Positions 6,863 to 14,736 of a DNA stretch of 38,521 bases are shown here, one piece after another. Positions within the stretch are counted from its first letter, which is position 1. Each line of letters opens with the position of its first letter. The notes below the pieces were generated by a model. The model did not search any database, was not told where the DNA came from, and saw only the letters and a list, made by a program, of their open reading frames with translations. Origin of the DNA: Hyphobacterium sp. (GTDB lineage: Bacteria > Pseudomonadota > Alphaproteobacteria > Caulobacterales > Maricaulaceae); contig BQJI01000004.1 in assembly GCA_021604625.1 (NCBI GenBank), positions 1 through 38,521 of the forward strand, given 5' to 3'. A program made the position numbers and the translations under genes.

Positions 6863-7757
6863 GTCTGAACCGCCTTCACATATTCCCGCAGAAACTAGCC
6901 GCCGCGCTCCGGCTCCGCAACCGCCCGAGCCCGGTCTCAACATTGTGTCGACGCCAATCGGGAATTTGCGTGACATCACCCTTCGTGCTCTCGACGCGCT
7001 GGCCGGGGCTGACCGAATTCTGACAGAGGATACGCGTGTCGCCCGCAAACTGCTCGATGCCTATGGCATAGAGGCAAAGGTTTTGCCGTATCATGACCAT
7101 AACGGTGCCAAAGTCAGGCCGGAGATTCTGGCGGCCCTTGCAGCGGGTGAGCGGGTTGTCCTGATATCCGATGCTGGCACGCCGCTGATTTCCGATCCGG
7201 GCTACAAGTTGGTGCGAGAAGCGGTCGCAGCCGGCCATCCGGTTCGCGCCCTTCCCGGTGCCTCCGCCCTTCTCACAGGATTGGCGGCTGCGGGACTTCC
7301 CAGCGATGCCTTCTTTTTTGCAGGGTTTCTGCCCAGTCGTTCAGGTGCGCGGCGAAACCGCCTGAAAGAATTGGCGGCCATTCCCGGCACGTTGATTTTC
7401 TACGAAACTGGGCCTCGTATCGCGGCCAGCCTCGCGGATATCGCGGACGTTCTCGGATCGCGAGAGGTTGTTGTGGCTCGTGAACTGACAAAAAGATTTG
7501 AAGATTATACGCGTGGCTCCGCCTCAGATCTGGCCGCAGCCTATAGTGTGTTACGTGCACCCCGTGGTGAAATTACGTTACTGGTCGGGCCCGGCGACGG
7601 GGCCGCGTTGGCAGATGTTGATATTGATGCAGAGCTTAAAGCCCTGCTTCCGGGCCTGGGGGTGAAAGGTGCTGCGGCAAAAGTTTCAGAAGCGACCGGC
7701 CTCAACAAGCGAGAGCTTTACGCCCGAGCGCAAGCGCTCAAAGAGGCGGGGCGGTGA
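6861..7757 (+). CDS. rsmI: 16S rRNA (cytidine1402-2'-O)-methyltransferase RsmI
   Basis: RsmI 2'-O-methylates C1402 of 16S rRNA in the decoding centre, using SAM. The 298-residue protein is a tetrapyrrole-methylase-fold enzyme: NIVSTPIGNLRDITLRAL (about residues 31-48), EDTRVARKLLDAYGI, HDHN, the SAM-binding VVLISDAGTPLISDPGYKLV (around 94-113), PGASALLTGLAAAGLP, FFFAGFLP and FYETGPRI. The C-terminal helical part (residues ~250-298) ends in GLNKRELYARAQAL, as in RsmI. The first 30 residues are proline-rich and family-atypical. ATG 6861 is preferred but has no clear ribosome site; ATG 6813 is an in-frame alternative. The gene is divergent from the activator lipoprotein and overlaps yraN by GTGA. 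Confidence 0.93.
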   Translation: MSEPPSHIPAETSRRAPAPQPPEPGLNIVSTPIGNLRDITLRALDALAGADRILTEDTRVARKLLDAYGIEAKVLPYHDHNGAKVRPEILAALAAGERVVLISDAGTPLISDPGYKLVREAVAAGHPVRALPGASALLTGLAAAGLPSDAFFFAGFLPSRSGARRNRLKELAAIPGTLIFYETGPRIAASLADIADVLGSREVVVARELTKRFEDYTRGSASDLAAAYSVLRAPRGEITLLVGPGDGAALADVDIDAELKALLPGLGVKGAAAKVSEATGLNKRELYARAQALKEAGR

Positions 7758-8140
7758 CGCGAAACCGGCAACGCGCTGAAGCGAAAGGTCGGCGTGCCGA
7801 GTTCTGGGCGGCGCTCTGGTTAACAATCAAGGGCTATCGAATTCTCGCCATGCGGGAAAAAACCCGGTCGGGAGAGCTGGATATTGTCGCCCGTAAATCC
7901 AACATTCTGGCGATTGTCGAGGTGAAAGCGCGCGACACGCTCGAAGCGGGGATAAATGCGCTGACCTGGCATCAGCAACAGCGGATCATTCGCGGGACTG
8001 CGAGTTATACGGGTCGAAACAGACGTTTGGCCGGACTGGCGATTCGATACGATATTATCGTCATCCGGCCCTGGAAATGGCCTCATCATATCCGCCAGGC
8101 CTTTCTGCTCGAAGGGCGATCATCACTCGACTTTAACTGA
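7754..8140 (+). CDS. yraN: YraN family (UPF0102) nuclease-fold protein
   Basis: The 128-residue protein belongs to the UPF0102/YraN family. It has the restriction-endonuclease-like active-site arrangement: Glu16 in GRRAEFWAA, E41-L-D43 in SGELDIVAR, and E56-V-K58 in AIVEVKAR, corresponding to the family's E...D...ExK set. The function is not settled; a Holliday-junction-resolvase-like fold is predicted for the family. Translation most likely begins at GTG 7754, which overlaps the rsmI stop in a GTGA junction, giving translational coupling. The order rsmI-yraN is widespread in Proteobacteria, including E. coli, where the neighbouring genes encode the PBP activator and a BON lipoprotein, as here. 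Confidence 0.9.
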   Translation: MTRNRQRAEAKGRRAEFWAALWLTIKGYRILAMREKTRSGELDIVARKSNILAIVEVKARDTLEAGINALTWHQQQRIIRGTASYTGRNRRLAGLAIRYDIIVIRPWKWPHHIRQAFLLEGRSSLDFN

Positions 8141-8199
8141 ACAGAATCATTTGCGCGGATAAAACGGGGTTCGGGCTGTTGTCTCTGGAGTTTTTACGC

Positions 8200-8865
8200 A
8201 TGAATTTCCAACTGATTCCGGCTTTTCTCGCCTTGTCGCTGACGGCTTGTGCTGCTGTGCAGCCCGAACGGTCATTTGGTCGAGATATCGATGACACAAA
8301 TGCCTCGCTTTCAATCAAAGCCGCGATGACGCGTTCCGAAGGCTATTCGTTGGGCGGCGTTGACGTTGAAGTGACTGACGGGCTCGCGCTTTTGACCGGA
8401 ACGGTGCCGCGGGAGGATGACCGCAGGCAATCGGAATGCCTTGCATGGTCAGCTCTGGCGATCCGGGCCGTGGAGAACGAAATCGTCGTTGCCAATGCCT
8501 CGTCGATTCGCGACAGCGCCCGGGATGGCTGGATTACGCAACAGGTACGTGGGCGATTGTTGCGAGACCGATCGGTGCGCAGCGTCAATTATAATGTCGA
8601 AGCGGAAAACGGTCGGGTCTTTCTTCTGGGCATTGCGCGGACCCGCGGCGAGCTGGAGCGGGCGGCACAACACGCTTCACTTGTTGATGGCGTTACCGAA
8701 GTTGTGGCGCTTGTTCGGGTGATCGGCGAAGATGCGCCATCTGTTGCTCGCGGCGAGCGCCAGGCTGCAGCGTGTGGCGGCGAAGCCATCCCGGCGCTGG
8801 ACGCCATGCCATCGCTTGAACCACCAACCGATGTACCCGACGCGCCGGTCACACCGATTGATTAG
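8200..8865 (+). CDS. BON-domain lipoprotein (DolP/OsmY-like)
   Basis: The 221-residue protein begins with a lipoprotein signal (residues 1-16) ending in L-T-A-C with Cys17. It contains two BON modules, roughly at residues 37-97 (DVEVTDGLALLTGTVP) and 108-175 (YNVEAENGRVFLLGIARTRGELERAA), then a proline/aspartate-rich tail with one isolated Cys in AACGGEA. Double-BON lipoproteins such as E. coli DolP (YraP) sit at the outer membrane, bind anionic phospholipid and support envelope integrity. ATG 8200 is chosen because GGAG lies 9 bases upstream and the signal peptide begins there; a TTG at 8179 is in frame. yraN is 59 bases upstream and gshB follows by 13 bases. Confidence 0.86.
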   Translation: MNFQLIPAFLALSLTACAAVQPERSFGRDIDDTNASLSIKAAMTRSEGYSLGGVDVEVTDGLALLTGTVPREDDRRQSECLAWSALAIRAVENEIVVANASSIRDSARDGWITQQVRGRLLRDRSVRSVNYNVEAENGRVFLLGIARTRGELERAAQHASLVDGVTEVVALVRVIGEDAPSVARGERQAAACGGEAIPALDAMPSLEPPTDVPDAPVTPID

Positions 8866-8878
8866 ACAGGACAAAGTT

Positions 8879-9823
8879 ATGAGCCTTCGAATAGCGGTTC
8901 AGATGGACCCGGTTTCCGGTGTCGATATCAACGGAGACACCAGTTTTGCGCTTATGGAAGCGGCGCAAAACCGTGGCCATAAACTCTGGACCTATCAACC
9001 CGAGCATCTGTCCTCGGCGGCCGGCAAGGTAACGGCCCGGGCGCGCCCGGCGACGGTTCAGCGAGTGAAAACCGCGCCCGCGATCGAGGGTGATGTGGAG
9101 ACGCTGGATCTTGCAGAAGATGTTGATGTCGTTCTGATGCGACAGGATCCACCGTTCGACATGTCCTATATTACAGCCTGCCATGTTCTGGAATTTCTCA
9201 AAGGCAAAACGCTGGTATTGAATGACCCTGAATGGGTCCGCTCCAGTCCGGAAAAAATCATACCGCTGGAATTTCCCGACCTTGTTCCCCCGACGCTGAT
9301 TTCCCGCGACCTCGTCGCCATCACAGCCTTTCGCAAGGAATACAAGGACATCATTCTCAAGCCGCTTTATGGAAATGGTGGAGCGGGCGTGTTCCGGGTC
9401 AAACCGGATGACAGCAATTTTTCATCCTTGCTGGAGATGTTTTTCGGGATCAACCGTGAACCCGTTATTGCGCAGGCCTTTTTACCAAATGTCAGCGCCG
9501 GTGATCGACGCGTTATCCTGATCGATGGTGACCCGGTCGGTGTCATCAATAGGGTGCCCCAACCGGGTGAAACACGCTCTAATATGCATGTGGGCGGCAC
9601 CGCAGAAGCTGCGACATTGAGCGATGTGGACCGGCGTATCAGTGAGGCGATCGGTCCGACATTGAGACAGCGCGGGCTCGTCTTTGTTGGCATTGATGTG
9701 ATTGGCGACCGGCTCACTGAAATCAATGTGACCTCACCGACCGGCGTGCAGGAACTCAAACGCTTTTCGGGTGTCGATGCCGCTGATTTATTCTGGGATG
9801 CTGTCGACCGGCGAATGGGTTAA
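8879..9823 (+). CDS. gshB: Glutathione synthetase
   Basis: GshB joins glycine to gamma-glutamylcysteine with ATP, the second step of glutathione synthesis. The 314-residue product matches the E. coli enzyme (316). The N-terminal domain shows AVQMDPVSGVDINGDTSFALM and the DVVLMRQDPPFDMSYI loop (around residues 84-99). The ATP-grasp part shows ILKPLYGNGGAGVFR (157-172), AQAFLPNVSAGDRRVILIDG (~199-218) and the C-terminal metal site in LTEINVTSPTGVQEL. ATG 8879 has an AGG site 9 bases upstream, and earlier in-frame codons lie inside the BON gene, so they were not used. Transcription may come from the rsmI cluster promoter. It is the last gene before the SOS-box region of comM. Confidence 0.96.
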   Translation: MSLRIAVQMDPVSGVDINGDTSFALMEAAQNRGHKLWTYQPEHLSSAAGKVTARARPATVQRVKTAPAIEGDVETLDLAEDVDVVLMRQDPPFDMSYITACHVLEFLKGKTLVLNDPEWVRSSPEKIIPLEFPDLVPPTLISRDLVAITAFRKEYKDIILKPLYGNGGAGVFRVKPDDSNFSSLLEMFFGINREPVIAQAFLPNVSAGDRRVILIDGDPVGVINRVPQPGETRSNMHVGGTAEAATLSDVDRRISEAIGPTLRQRGLVFVGIDVIGDRLTEINVTSPTGVQELKRFSGVDAADLFWDAVDRRMG

Positions 9824-9837
9824 AACCTGACACAACC

Positions 9838-9868
9838 TTGACTCGATCCTGAATTTCGTTCCTATTAT
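9838..9868 (+). promoter_or_regulatory. Candidate comM promoter
   Basis: TTGACT (9838-9843) resembles a -35 element and TATTAT (9863-9868) a -10 element. The 19-base spacer is longer than optimal. The -10 lies entirely within the LexA box, so a bound repressor would block RNA polymerase. The start codon of comM is ~98 bases further downstream. Confidence 0.45.
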
Positions 9869-9872
9869 GTTC
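9858..9872 (+). promoter_or_regulatory. LexA (SOS) box upstream of comM
   Basis: GTTC (9858-9861), seven bases, GTTC (9869-9872) exactly matches the direct-repeat GTTC-N7-GTTC operator that alphaproteobacterial LexA binds. It lies 94 bases before the comM ATG and overlaps the candidate -10. A four-plus-four match can occur by chance, but its position over a promoter of a DNA-recombination gene makes SOS control likely. Confidence 0.7.
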
Positions 9873-9965
9873 CTGTTTTGATCGGCGCACGCCTCAGGGG
9901 TGTGGAAAACTGTCGATTTCATAAATGCTTGTCCGCACCGGACGATCATTGGACGGGAGCCGGCC

Positions 9966-11504
9966 ATGGCGGCGAGTACAACCACTATCGCATTTGAAGG
10001 CGCAGAGGCGCGGCGGGTCGATGTGCAGGCCCAGTTTGCAGGCGGCCAGCCGACATTTGCGGTTGTGGGCCTTGCCGACAAGGCTGTGGCAGAAAACCGG
10101 GAACGTGTCCGGGCCGCCTTTGCCGCGATCGGTCTTTCCCTGCCTCCCGGACGCGTGATTGTGAATCTGGCACCTGCCGATCGACCAAAAGAAGGTGCTC
10201 ATTTTGACCTGCCGATCGCACTCTGCCTGATGGCGGCGATGGATGTGATACCGCCGGACGCGGCCGCAGATCATCTGGCCATGGGCGAACTGGGGCTGGA
10301 CGGTTCGATTGCAATGACGCCGGGGGCATTGCCCGCGGCCATGGCGGCCAGCCGGTTTGATCTCGGTTTCATTTGCCCGGAAGCCTGCGGTCCCGAAGCG
10401 GCCTGGGCGGGTGGAGAATTGTCGATACTGGCGCCCGCCTCGCTGATCCAGCTCGTCAATCACTTCAAGGGACGGCAGATGTTGTCGCGACCTGTGCCGG
10501 GCGATCTGATTGACAGCAGATCGGATGTCGATCTGAGAGATGTGAAGGGCCAGGAAAGCGCCAAACGCGCGCTCGAAATTGCAGCGGCCGGCGGCCATAA
10601 CCTCTTGATGATGGGGCCTCCGGGATCCGGAAAATCAATGATGGCGGAGCGTTTACCGGGATTGTTACCGCCGCTTTCTGCAACCGAATTGCTGGATGTA
10701 TCGATGATCCAGTCGGTCGCCGGCCTACTGGAGCGCGGAAAACTGACGCGTTCGCGGCCGTTTCGGGCGCCACACCATTCCGCCTCAATGGCAGCTATGG
10801 TCGGTGGTGGGCAGAAGGCCAGGCCGGGTGAGGCCTCTCTGGCCCATCATGGCGTTCTTTTTCTGGATGAATTGCCCGAGTTTCACCCGCAGGTACTCGA
10901 CAGCCTGAGACAACCGCTCGAAACCGGTGAAATCGTGGTAGCTCGCGCCAATGCGCACGTGACTTATCCGGCCAGATTCCAGCTTATTGCCGCCATGAAT
11001 CCCTGTCGTTGTGGCTGGGCCGGTGCCAATGGCGAGGCCTGCAAAAGAGGCCCGCGCTGCGCGGCCGATTATCAGGCCCGCGTGTCGGGACCGATGATGG
11101 ACCGGATTGATCTGCACGTAGAAGTGCCGCCGGTGACGCCCGCGGATCTTGCCTTGCCGTCTCCCGTGGAAGGCACATCCGAAGCTGCTGCACGGGTGGC
11201 CCAGGCACGCGATGCTCAGACCGAACGCGGGCGGTTGAACGCCCGGCTGACAGCGGATTTGCTGGATCACGTCGCCGCGCCGGATCGTGGCGGGCAGGAA
11301 TTGATAAACCAGGCGGCTGAGGTGATGGGTTTGACGGCGCGGGGTTATCATCGTGTTCTCCGGTCGGCTCGCACTATTGCCGACCTTGATGGCTCTGACG
11401 GCGTCCGCCGGGTTCATATCGCCGAAGCCCTGTCGCTTCGGCGCGCGGCGCCTGGTGCCGGCGTGACGGAGACAAGAAAAGGCCGGGTCTCGGCGCGGCT
11501 CTAA
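9966..11504 (+). CDS. comM: YifB/ComM family AAA+ DNA helicase (Mg-chelatase-like)
   Basis: ComM is a hexameric helicase that promotes branch migration during integration of transforming DNA; homologs occur in non-competent species too. The 512-residue protein has an N-terminal Lon-substrate-like ChlI domain (residues 1-170, with VVGLADKAVAENRERVRAA and PADRPKEGAHFDLPIAL). The AAA+ Mg-chelatase domain follows, with Walker A GPPGSGKS (217-224), FRAPHHSAS (266-274), Walker B VLFLDELPEF (297-306) and a cysteine-bearing NPCRCGW...C...C stretch near 345-365. The C-terminal domain contains LTARGYHRVLRSARTIADL and AEALSLR. ATG 9966 with GGGAG 8 bases upstream is chosen over the earlier ATG at 9900. 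The LexA box in its promoter suggests DNA-damage induction. Confidence 0.94.
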   Translation: MAASTTTIAFEGAEARRVDVQAQFAGGQPTFAVVGLADKAVAENRERVRAAFAAIGLSLPPGRVIVNLAPADRPKEGAHFDLPIALCLMAAMDVIPPDAAADHLAMGELGLDGSIAMTPGALPAAMAASRFDLGFICPEACGPEAAWAGGELSILAPASLIQLVNHFKGRQMLSRPVPGDLIDSRSDVDLRDVKGQESAKRALEIAAAGGHNLLMMGPPGSGKSMMAERLPGLLPPLSATELLDVSMIQSVAGLLERGKLTRSRPFRAPHHSASMAAMVGGGQKARPGEASLAHHGVLFLDELPEFHPQVLDSLRQPLETGEIVVARANAHVTYPARFQLIAAMNPCRCGWAGANGEACKRGPRCAADYQARVSGPMMDRIDLHVEVPPVTPADLALPSPVEGTSEAAARVAQARDAQTERGRLNARLTADLLDHVAAPDRGGQELINQAAEVMGLTARGYHRVLRSARTIADLDGSDGVRRVHIAEALSLRRAAPGAGVTETRKGRVSARL

Positions 11505-11519
11505 AGAAGCGCTTCATTA
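11502..11519. repeat. 18-bp imperfect palindrome at the comM stop codon
   Basis: GAAGCGCTTC (11506-11515) is a perfect palindrome, extended outward by TAA and TTA arms with one mismatched pair (11505/11516). It overlaps the comM TAA and lies ~27 bases before the kinase start. It could be an operator for the kinase gene or a chance palindrome. Confidence 0.25.
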
Positions 11520-11545
11520 ACGGATCGGCCCCTAAATACGACTTG

Positions 11546-13417
11546 ATGACATCACGATCAGATAATTCGTCGACCGGTGCGGCTGACGCCGCCCTTATTG
11601 CGCTGGATTCTTCCGGCGAACTGGCGCTTTTGCGCGCGGCAGACGGTCGTGTTCGCTTCGTCAATCATGCTTTCCTTTCTGCTTTTGGCGGGAAACGCTC
11701 TGACTGGATCGGGCGCTGGTTTGCGGTCGCGCCTGCGGGCCCGACTGATAAGGGGGCGCGCCGCTTTGAGGCCCTGATGCGTACACGCTCCGGCAATCGC
11801 TGGGTTGAATGGGACGAGCGCCCGGTAGAAAGCGGTGGTTCGATTTCCATCGGCCGTGACGTCACCGATCAACGCGACGCAGATGCGGAACGCCAGGAAG
11901 CCGAACATGCCCGCACACGATTTTTCGCATCCGTGACGCACGAACTTCGAACGCCGCTGGCCGGCGTCAAAGGCGTCGCCGACCTTCTGGCGCTCACGCC
12001 TCTGCAGGCCGATCAGCGTGAATATGTCCGCGCGGTCGCAGACAGTGCAACACACGGGCTTGGTCTGATCGATGAAATTCTGGACCTGTCCCGACTGGAT
12101 GCGGGCCATGTTGATTTGCGGCCCGAACCGGTTCGGCCCAGCGAGTTGGTGCGGCATGCGGTGGAATTACTGGCGCCGCGGGCATCGGAAAAAGGACTGG
12201 CGCTCGCTTGTGTTATTCGGGAATCTGCGCCGGAAGAAATCCTGGCTGATGTTAGCCGGTTGCGTCAGATTCTCTTTAATCTACTGGGCAATGCGGTGAA
12301 ATTTACTTCTGATGGGGGTGCCTGGGTTGAGCTATCGGGTGATCTGGACAGCGAGGAACGCGCGCGACTGATCATTACCGTACGCGATACCGGTCCAGGC
12401 ATTGATGCGGCGGACCAGTCCAAGATTTTTGATCATTTTGAACGCGGCACCGGCTCGTCACAGAACCGGGAAAGCGGTGCCGGTCTGGGCCTTGCCATGG
12501 TCAAGAAGCTTGTGGAAGCCATGAATGGCGAAATCGGTCTTGAAAGCGCGCCCGGTGAAGGCTCGTCATTCTGGGCCGCTCTTCCGGTGCCGGTCCGCAA
12601 AGGCGTGCGAACCGAACGGCCGCTGGCGGGCGAAAGCGTGATGATCGCATCGCCATCGCGCGTCACCCGCAATGCGCTGTCGGCCCAAATACTGGCGCTG
12701 GGTGGTCAGCCGAAAACGCTTTCAAACCCGGACCGATTGTCGGCTGCGGTCGGCATGACCTTGCTTCTGGACGCCAAATGGGCGGATCGCGCTCACGCCA
12801 GCGGCGCAAAGCGTGCGCTCATTCTGACCGATGCCGCGACCAAGGACGATATCCGTGACAACCCGCCCAAAGGTGCAGATGGTTGGCTGGTGGTGCCGGT
12901 GCGCCGTAAAAGCCTGGAAAGATTTGTCGGCGGAACAATGCCGGGTCAGGACGGTGATGATAACCGGATTGAAGGTGAAGGCTGGCCGCTGGCCGGGCTG
13001 AGAATCCTCATTGCGGAAGATGACCCGGTTAATGGGCTGATCGCTGAACGTACGCTGACGCGGTTGGGAGCGCATCCGGAACGGGCAATGGACGGGGCGG
13101 AAGCACTGGACCGGCTCAAGGCTGGCGGTCTGGATGCGGCGTTGATTGATTTGAGAATGCCCGAAATGGATGGTCCGGCGGTCGCGAAAGCCGCTCGCGA
13201 TGCCAACGTCACAATTCCGTTAATCGCCCTCACCGCCAATACGTCCGAAACAGACCGCCGCGCCTGTCTGGAAGCGGGTATGAACGCCTTTCTGACCAAA
13301 CCGGTTGATCCGGAAACCCTCACTGGCACCGTGTTGAGCTTGTCGAAAGCGCGAAACCGTTTCAGGGTTGTAGGCGAATTGCCGGAGAATACTGAATGGC
13401 GAACCCCATGGCGGTGA
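11546..13417 (+). CDS. Hybrid sensor histidine kinase/response regulator
   Basis: This 623-residue cytoplasmic hybrid kinase has no transmembrane segment. Domains in order: PAS-like (residues ~15-110, with AADGRVRFVNHAFLSAF and SISIGRDVTDQ); HisKA with phospho-accepting His132 in ASVTHELRTPLAG; HATPase_c with N-box Asn249, G1 box DTGPG (281-285) and G2 box GAGLGLAMVKKL (311-322). A receiver-like segment without a conserved phosphoacceptor (~363-465) comes next. A true C-terminal receiver (485-600) has acidic pocket Glu491-Asp492-Asp493, phosphoacceptor Asp535 (LIDLRMPEMDG), Thr563 and Lys585. Such a layout suits a phosphorelay via a separate histidine phosphotransferase. The ligand and output are unknown. 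ATG 11546 lacks a strong ribosome site. The 3' end overlaps the AmpG-like permease gene by 22 bases, suggesting a shared operon. Confidence 0.9.
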   Translation: MTSRSDNSSTGAADAALIALDSSGELALLRAADGRVRFVNHAFLSAFGGKRSDWIGRWFAVAPAGPTDKGARRFEALMRTRSGNRWVEWDERPVESGGSISIGRDVTDQRDADAERQEAEHARTRFFASVTHELRTPLAGVKGVADLLALTPLQADQREYVRAVADSATHGLGLIDEILDLSRLDAGHVDLRPEPVRPSELVRHAVELLAPRASEKGLALACVIRESAPEEILADVSRLRQILFNLLGNAVKFTSDGGAWVELSGDLDSEERARLIITVRDTGPGIDAADQSKIFDHFERGTGSSQNRESGAGLGLAMVKKLVEAMNGEIGLESAPGEGSSFWAALPVPVRKGVRTERPLAGESVMIASPSRVTRNALSAQILALGGQPKTLSNPDRLSAAVGMTLLLDAKWADRAHASGAKRALILTDAATKDDIRDNPPKGADGWLVVPVRRKSLERFVGGTMPGQDGDDNRIEGEGWPLAGLRILIAEDDPVNGLIAERTLTRLGAHPERAMDGAEALDRLKAGGLDAALIDLRMPEMDGPAVAKAARDANVTIPLIALTANTSETDRRACLEAGMNAFLTKPVDPETLTGTVLSLSKARNRFRVVGELPENTEWRTPWR

Positions 13418-14736
13418 CCCCCAGCAATCGTTGGGCGGACTCCCTGAGAATTTACGGCAAGCCGATTATGCTTTCCATGTTGATCCTCGGATTTGCGTCC
13501 GGGCTTCCGCTGATGATGGTTTTTCAGAAACTCTCTTTCTGGCTTCGGGCTGAGGGAATTGATCGAACCACAATCGGTTTCATCTATTGGGTGACAATTG
13601 CCTACACAATCAAATGGATGTGGTCCCCAGCTGTCGATCGGGTCTCCATCCCATTTTTGACAGGCCGACTTGGTCGACGCCGCAGCTGGATGATTGCGGC
13701 TATTTCCGGGACGATGATCGGTCTTGTGGTGATCGGCTTTTCAAAACCCTCCGAAGCGCTATGGGTGACTTTGGCAGGTGCCATGATTCTTGCCTATTCG
13801 GGCGCAACGCTGGACATTTCGATTGACGCTTGGCGCATCGAAAGTGCTGAAAACGAAAATCAGGCCAATATGGCAGCCGCCTATGTGATGGGCTATCGCG
13901 GCGCGATCATGTTTGCCGGCTTCGGCCTTGCGATTGCGGAATGGACCAGTTGGCAGATTTCATTCTCCGCTATGTCACTGACAATGGGAGCCACTGCCGT
14001 TCTGATACTTTTCATGAAGGAGCCGGAACGCGACCCGTCTGCCGTTATTCCGCCCATGCCATTCGGGAAACGGATGGTGACCATGATTGTCGAACCGATC
14101 AAGCAATTTGGGGCTCGTCTTGGTCCCTGGATCGTTCCGGTTTTTCTCTTGATCACAATTTATCGCATGAGCGATTTCACCATGGGGATCATGGCCAGTC
14201 CGCTATACGCGGATATCGGCTATGGCGGTGACATTATCGGCGGTATCCAGAGTGGTCCGGGAATACTCGCGACGATTGTTGGGGGGTTCATGGGAGGGCT
14301 GATCGCATACCGATTCGGCGTTCTGCCAGCGATGGTGGTAGGTGGTTTCATCACACTCGCGACGAATGGCGCCTATGCCTGGTTGGCACAAACCGGTGTA
14401 CCGGAGGACGCTTGGCGAGCTGCCATTGCCATTGTCGGCGACAATATTGCCGGCGGATTTGTCGGTACGGTTTTTATTGCTTATCTGTCGTCATTGACTG
14501 ATCCGGCTAATGCCGCGACGCAATATGCCGTGTTGTCATCCATTTATGCATTCGTGAACAAGCTGCTTGCAGGCTTTTCCGGCGTGCTGGCAGACGCGGT
14601 TGGGTATGTAAATTTTTTCCTGATCACAGCGAGTTACGCGATTCCAGCAACTTTATTGGTTATCGTCATCATGATTTATGGATCTCAGGCGGCCAAGGGG
14701 CAGGCTGGCGTGTCGGCCCAACCAAAACCGGACTAG
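13396..14736 (+). CDS. AmpG-family MFS permease (muropeptide transporter-like)
   Basis: The 446-residue membrane protein has about 12 predicted transmembrane helices. The N-terminal segment GFASGLPLMMVFQKLSFWL, then IDRTTIGFIYWVTIAYTIKWMWSPAVDRV and GRRRSWM, match the AmpG family, which imports GlcNAc-anhydro-muropeptides for peptidoglycan recycling. ALDISIDAWRIE-like residues (SGATLDISIDAWRIES) are also characteristic. AmpG-family proteins are numerous in Caulobacterales and not all are muropeptide permeases, so the substrate is uncertain. ATG 13396 follows a GGAG site 9 bases upstream, inside the kinase gene. Its stop codon directly abuts the maeB stop on the other strand, with no bases between. 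Confidence 0.85.
   Translation: MANPMAVTPSNRWADSLRIYGKPIMLSMLILGFASGLPLMMVFQKLSFWLRAEGIDRTTIGFIYWVTIAYTIKWMWSPAVDRVSIPFLTGRLGRRRSWMIAAISGTMIGLVVIGFSKPSEALWVTLAGAMILAYSGATLDISIDAWRIESAENENQANMAAAYVMGYRGAIMFAGFGLAIAEWTSWQISFSAMSLTMGATAVLILFMKEPERDPSAVIPPMPFGKRMVTMIVEPIKQFGARLGPWIVPVFLLITIYRMSDFTMGIMASPLYADIGYGGDIIGGIQSGPGILATIVGGFMGGLIAYRFGVLPAMVVGGFITLATNGAYAWLAQTGVPEDAWRAAIAIVGDNIAGGFVGTVFIAYLSSLTDPANAATQYAVLSSIYAFVNKLLAGFSGVLADAVGYVNFFLITASYAIPATLLVIVIMIYGSQAAKGQAGVSAQPKPD

Noticed and set aside
6863..7048. Upstream extension of the activator lipoprotein to 7048
   Set aside because: It would bury the signal peptide and lipobox behind 62 residues antisense to the conserved RsmI N-terminus.
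9894..11417. Long minus-strand open frames opposite comM (9894-10598 and 10785-11417)
   Set aside because: The plus-strand comM has full Walker motifs throughout this region; the antisense frames have low-complexity composition and no family match I recognise.
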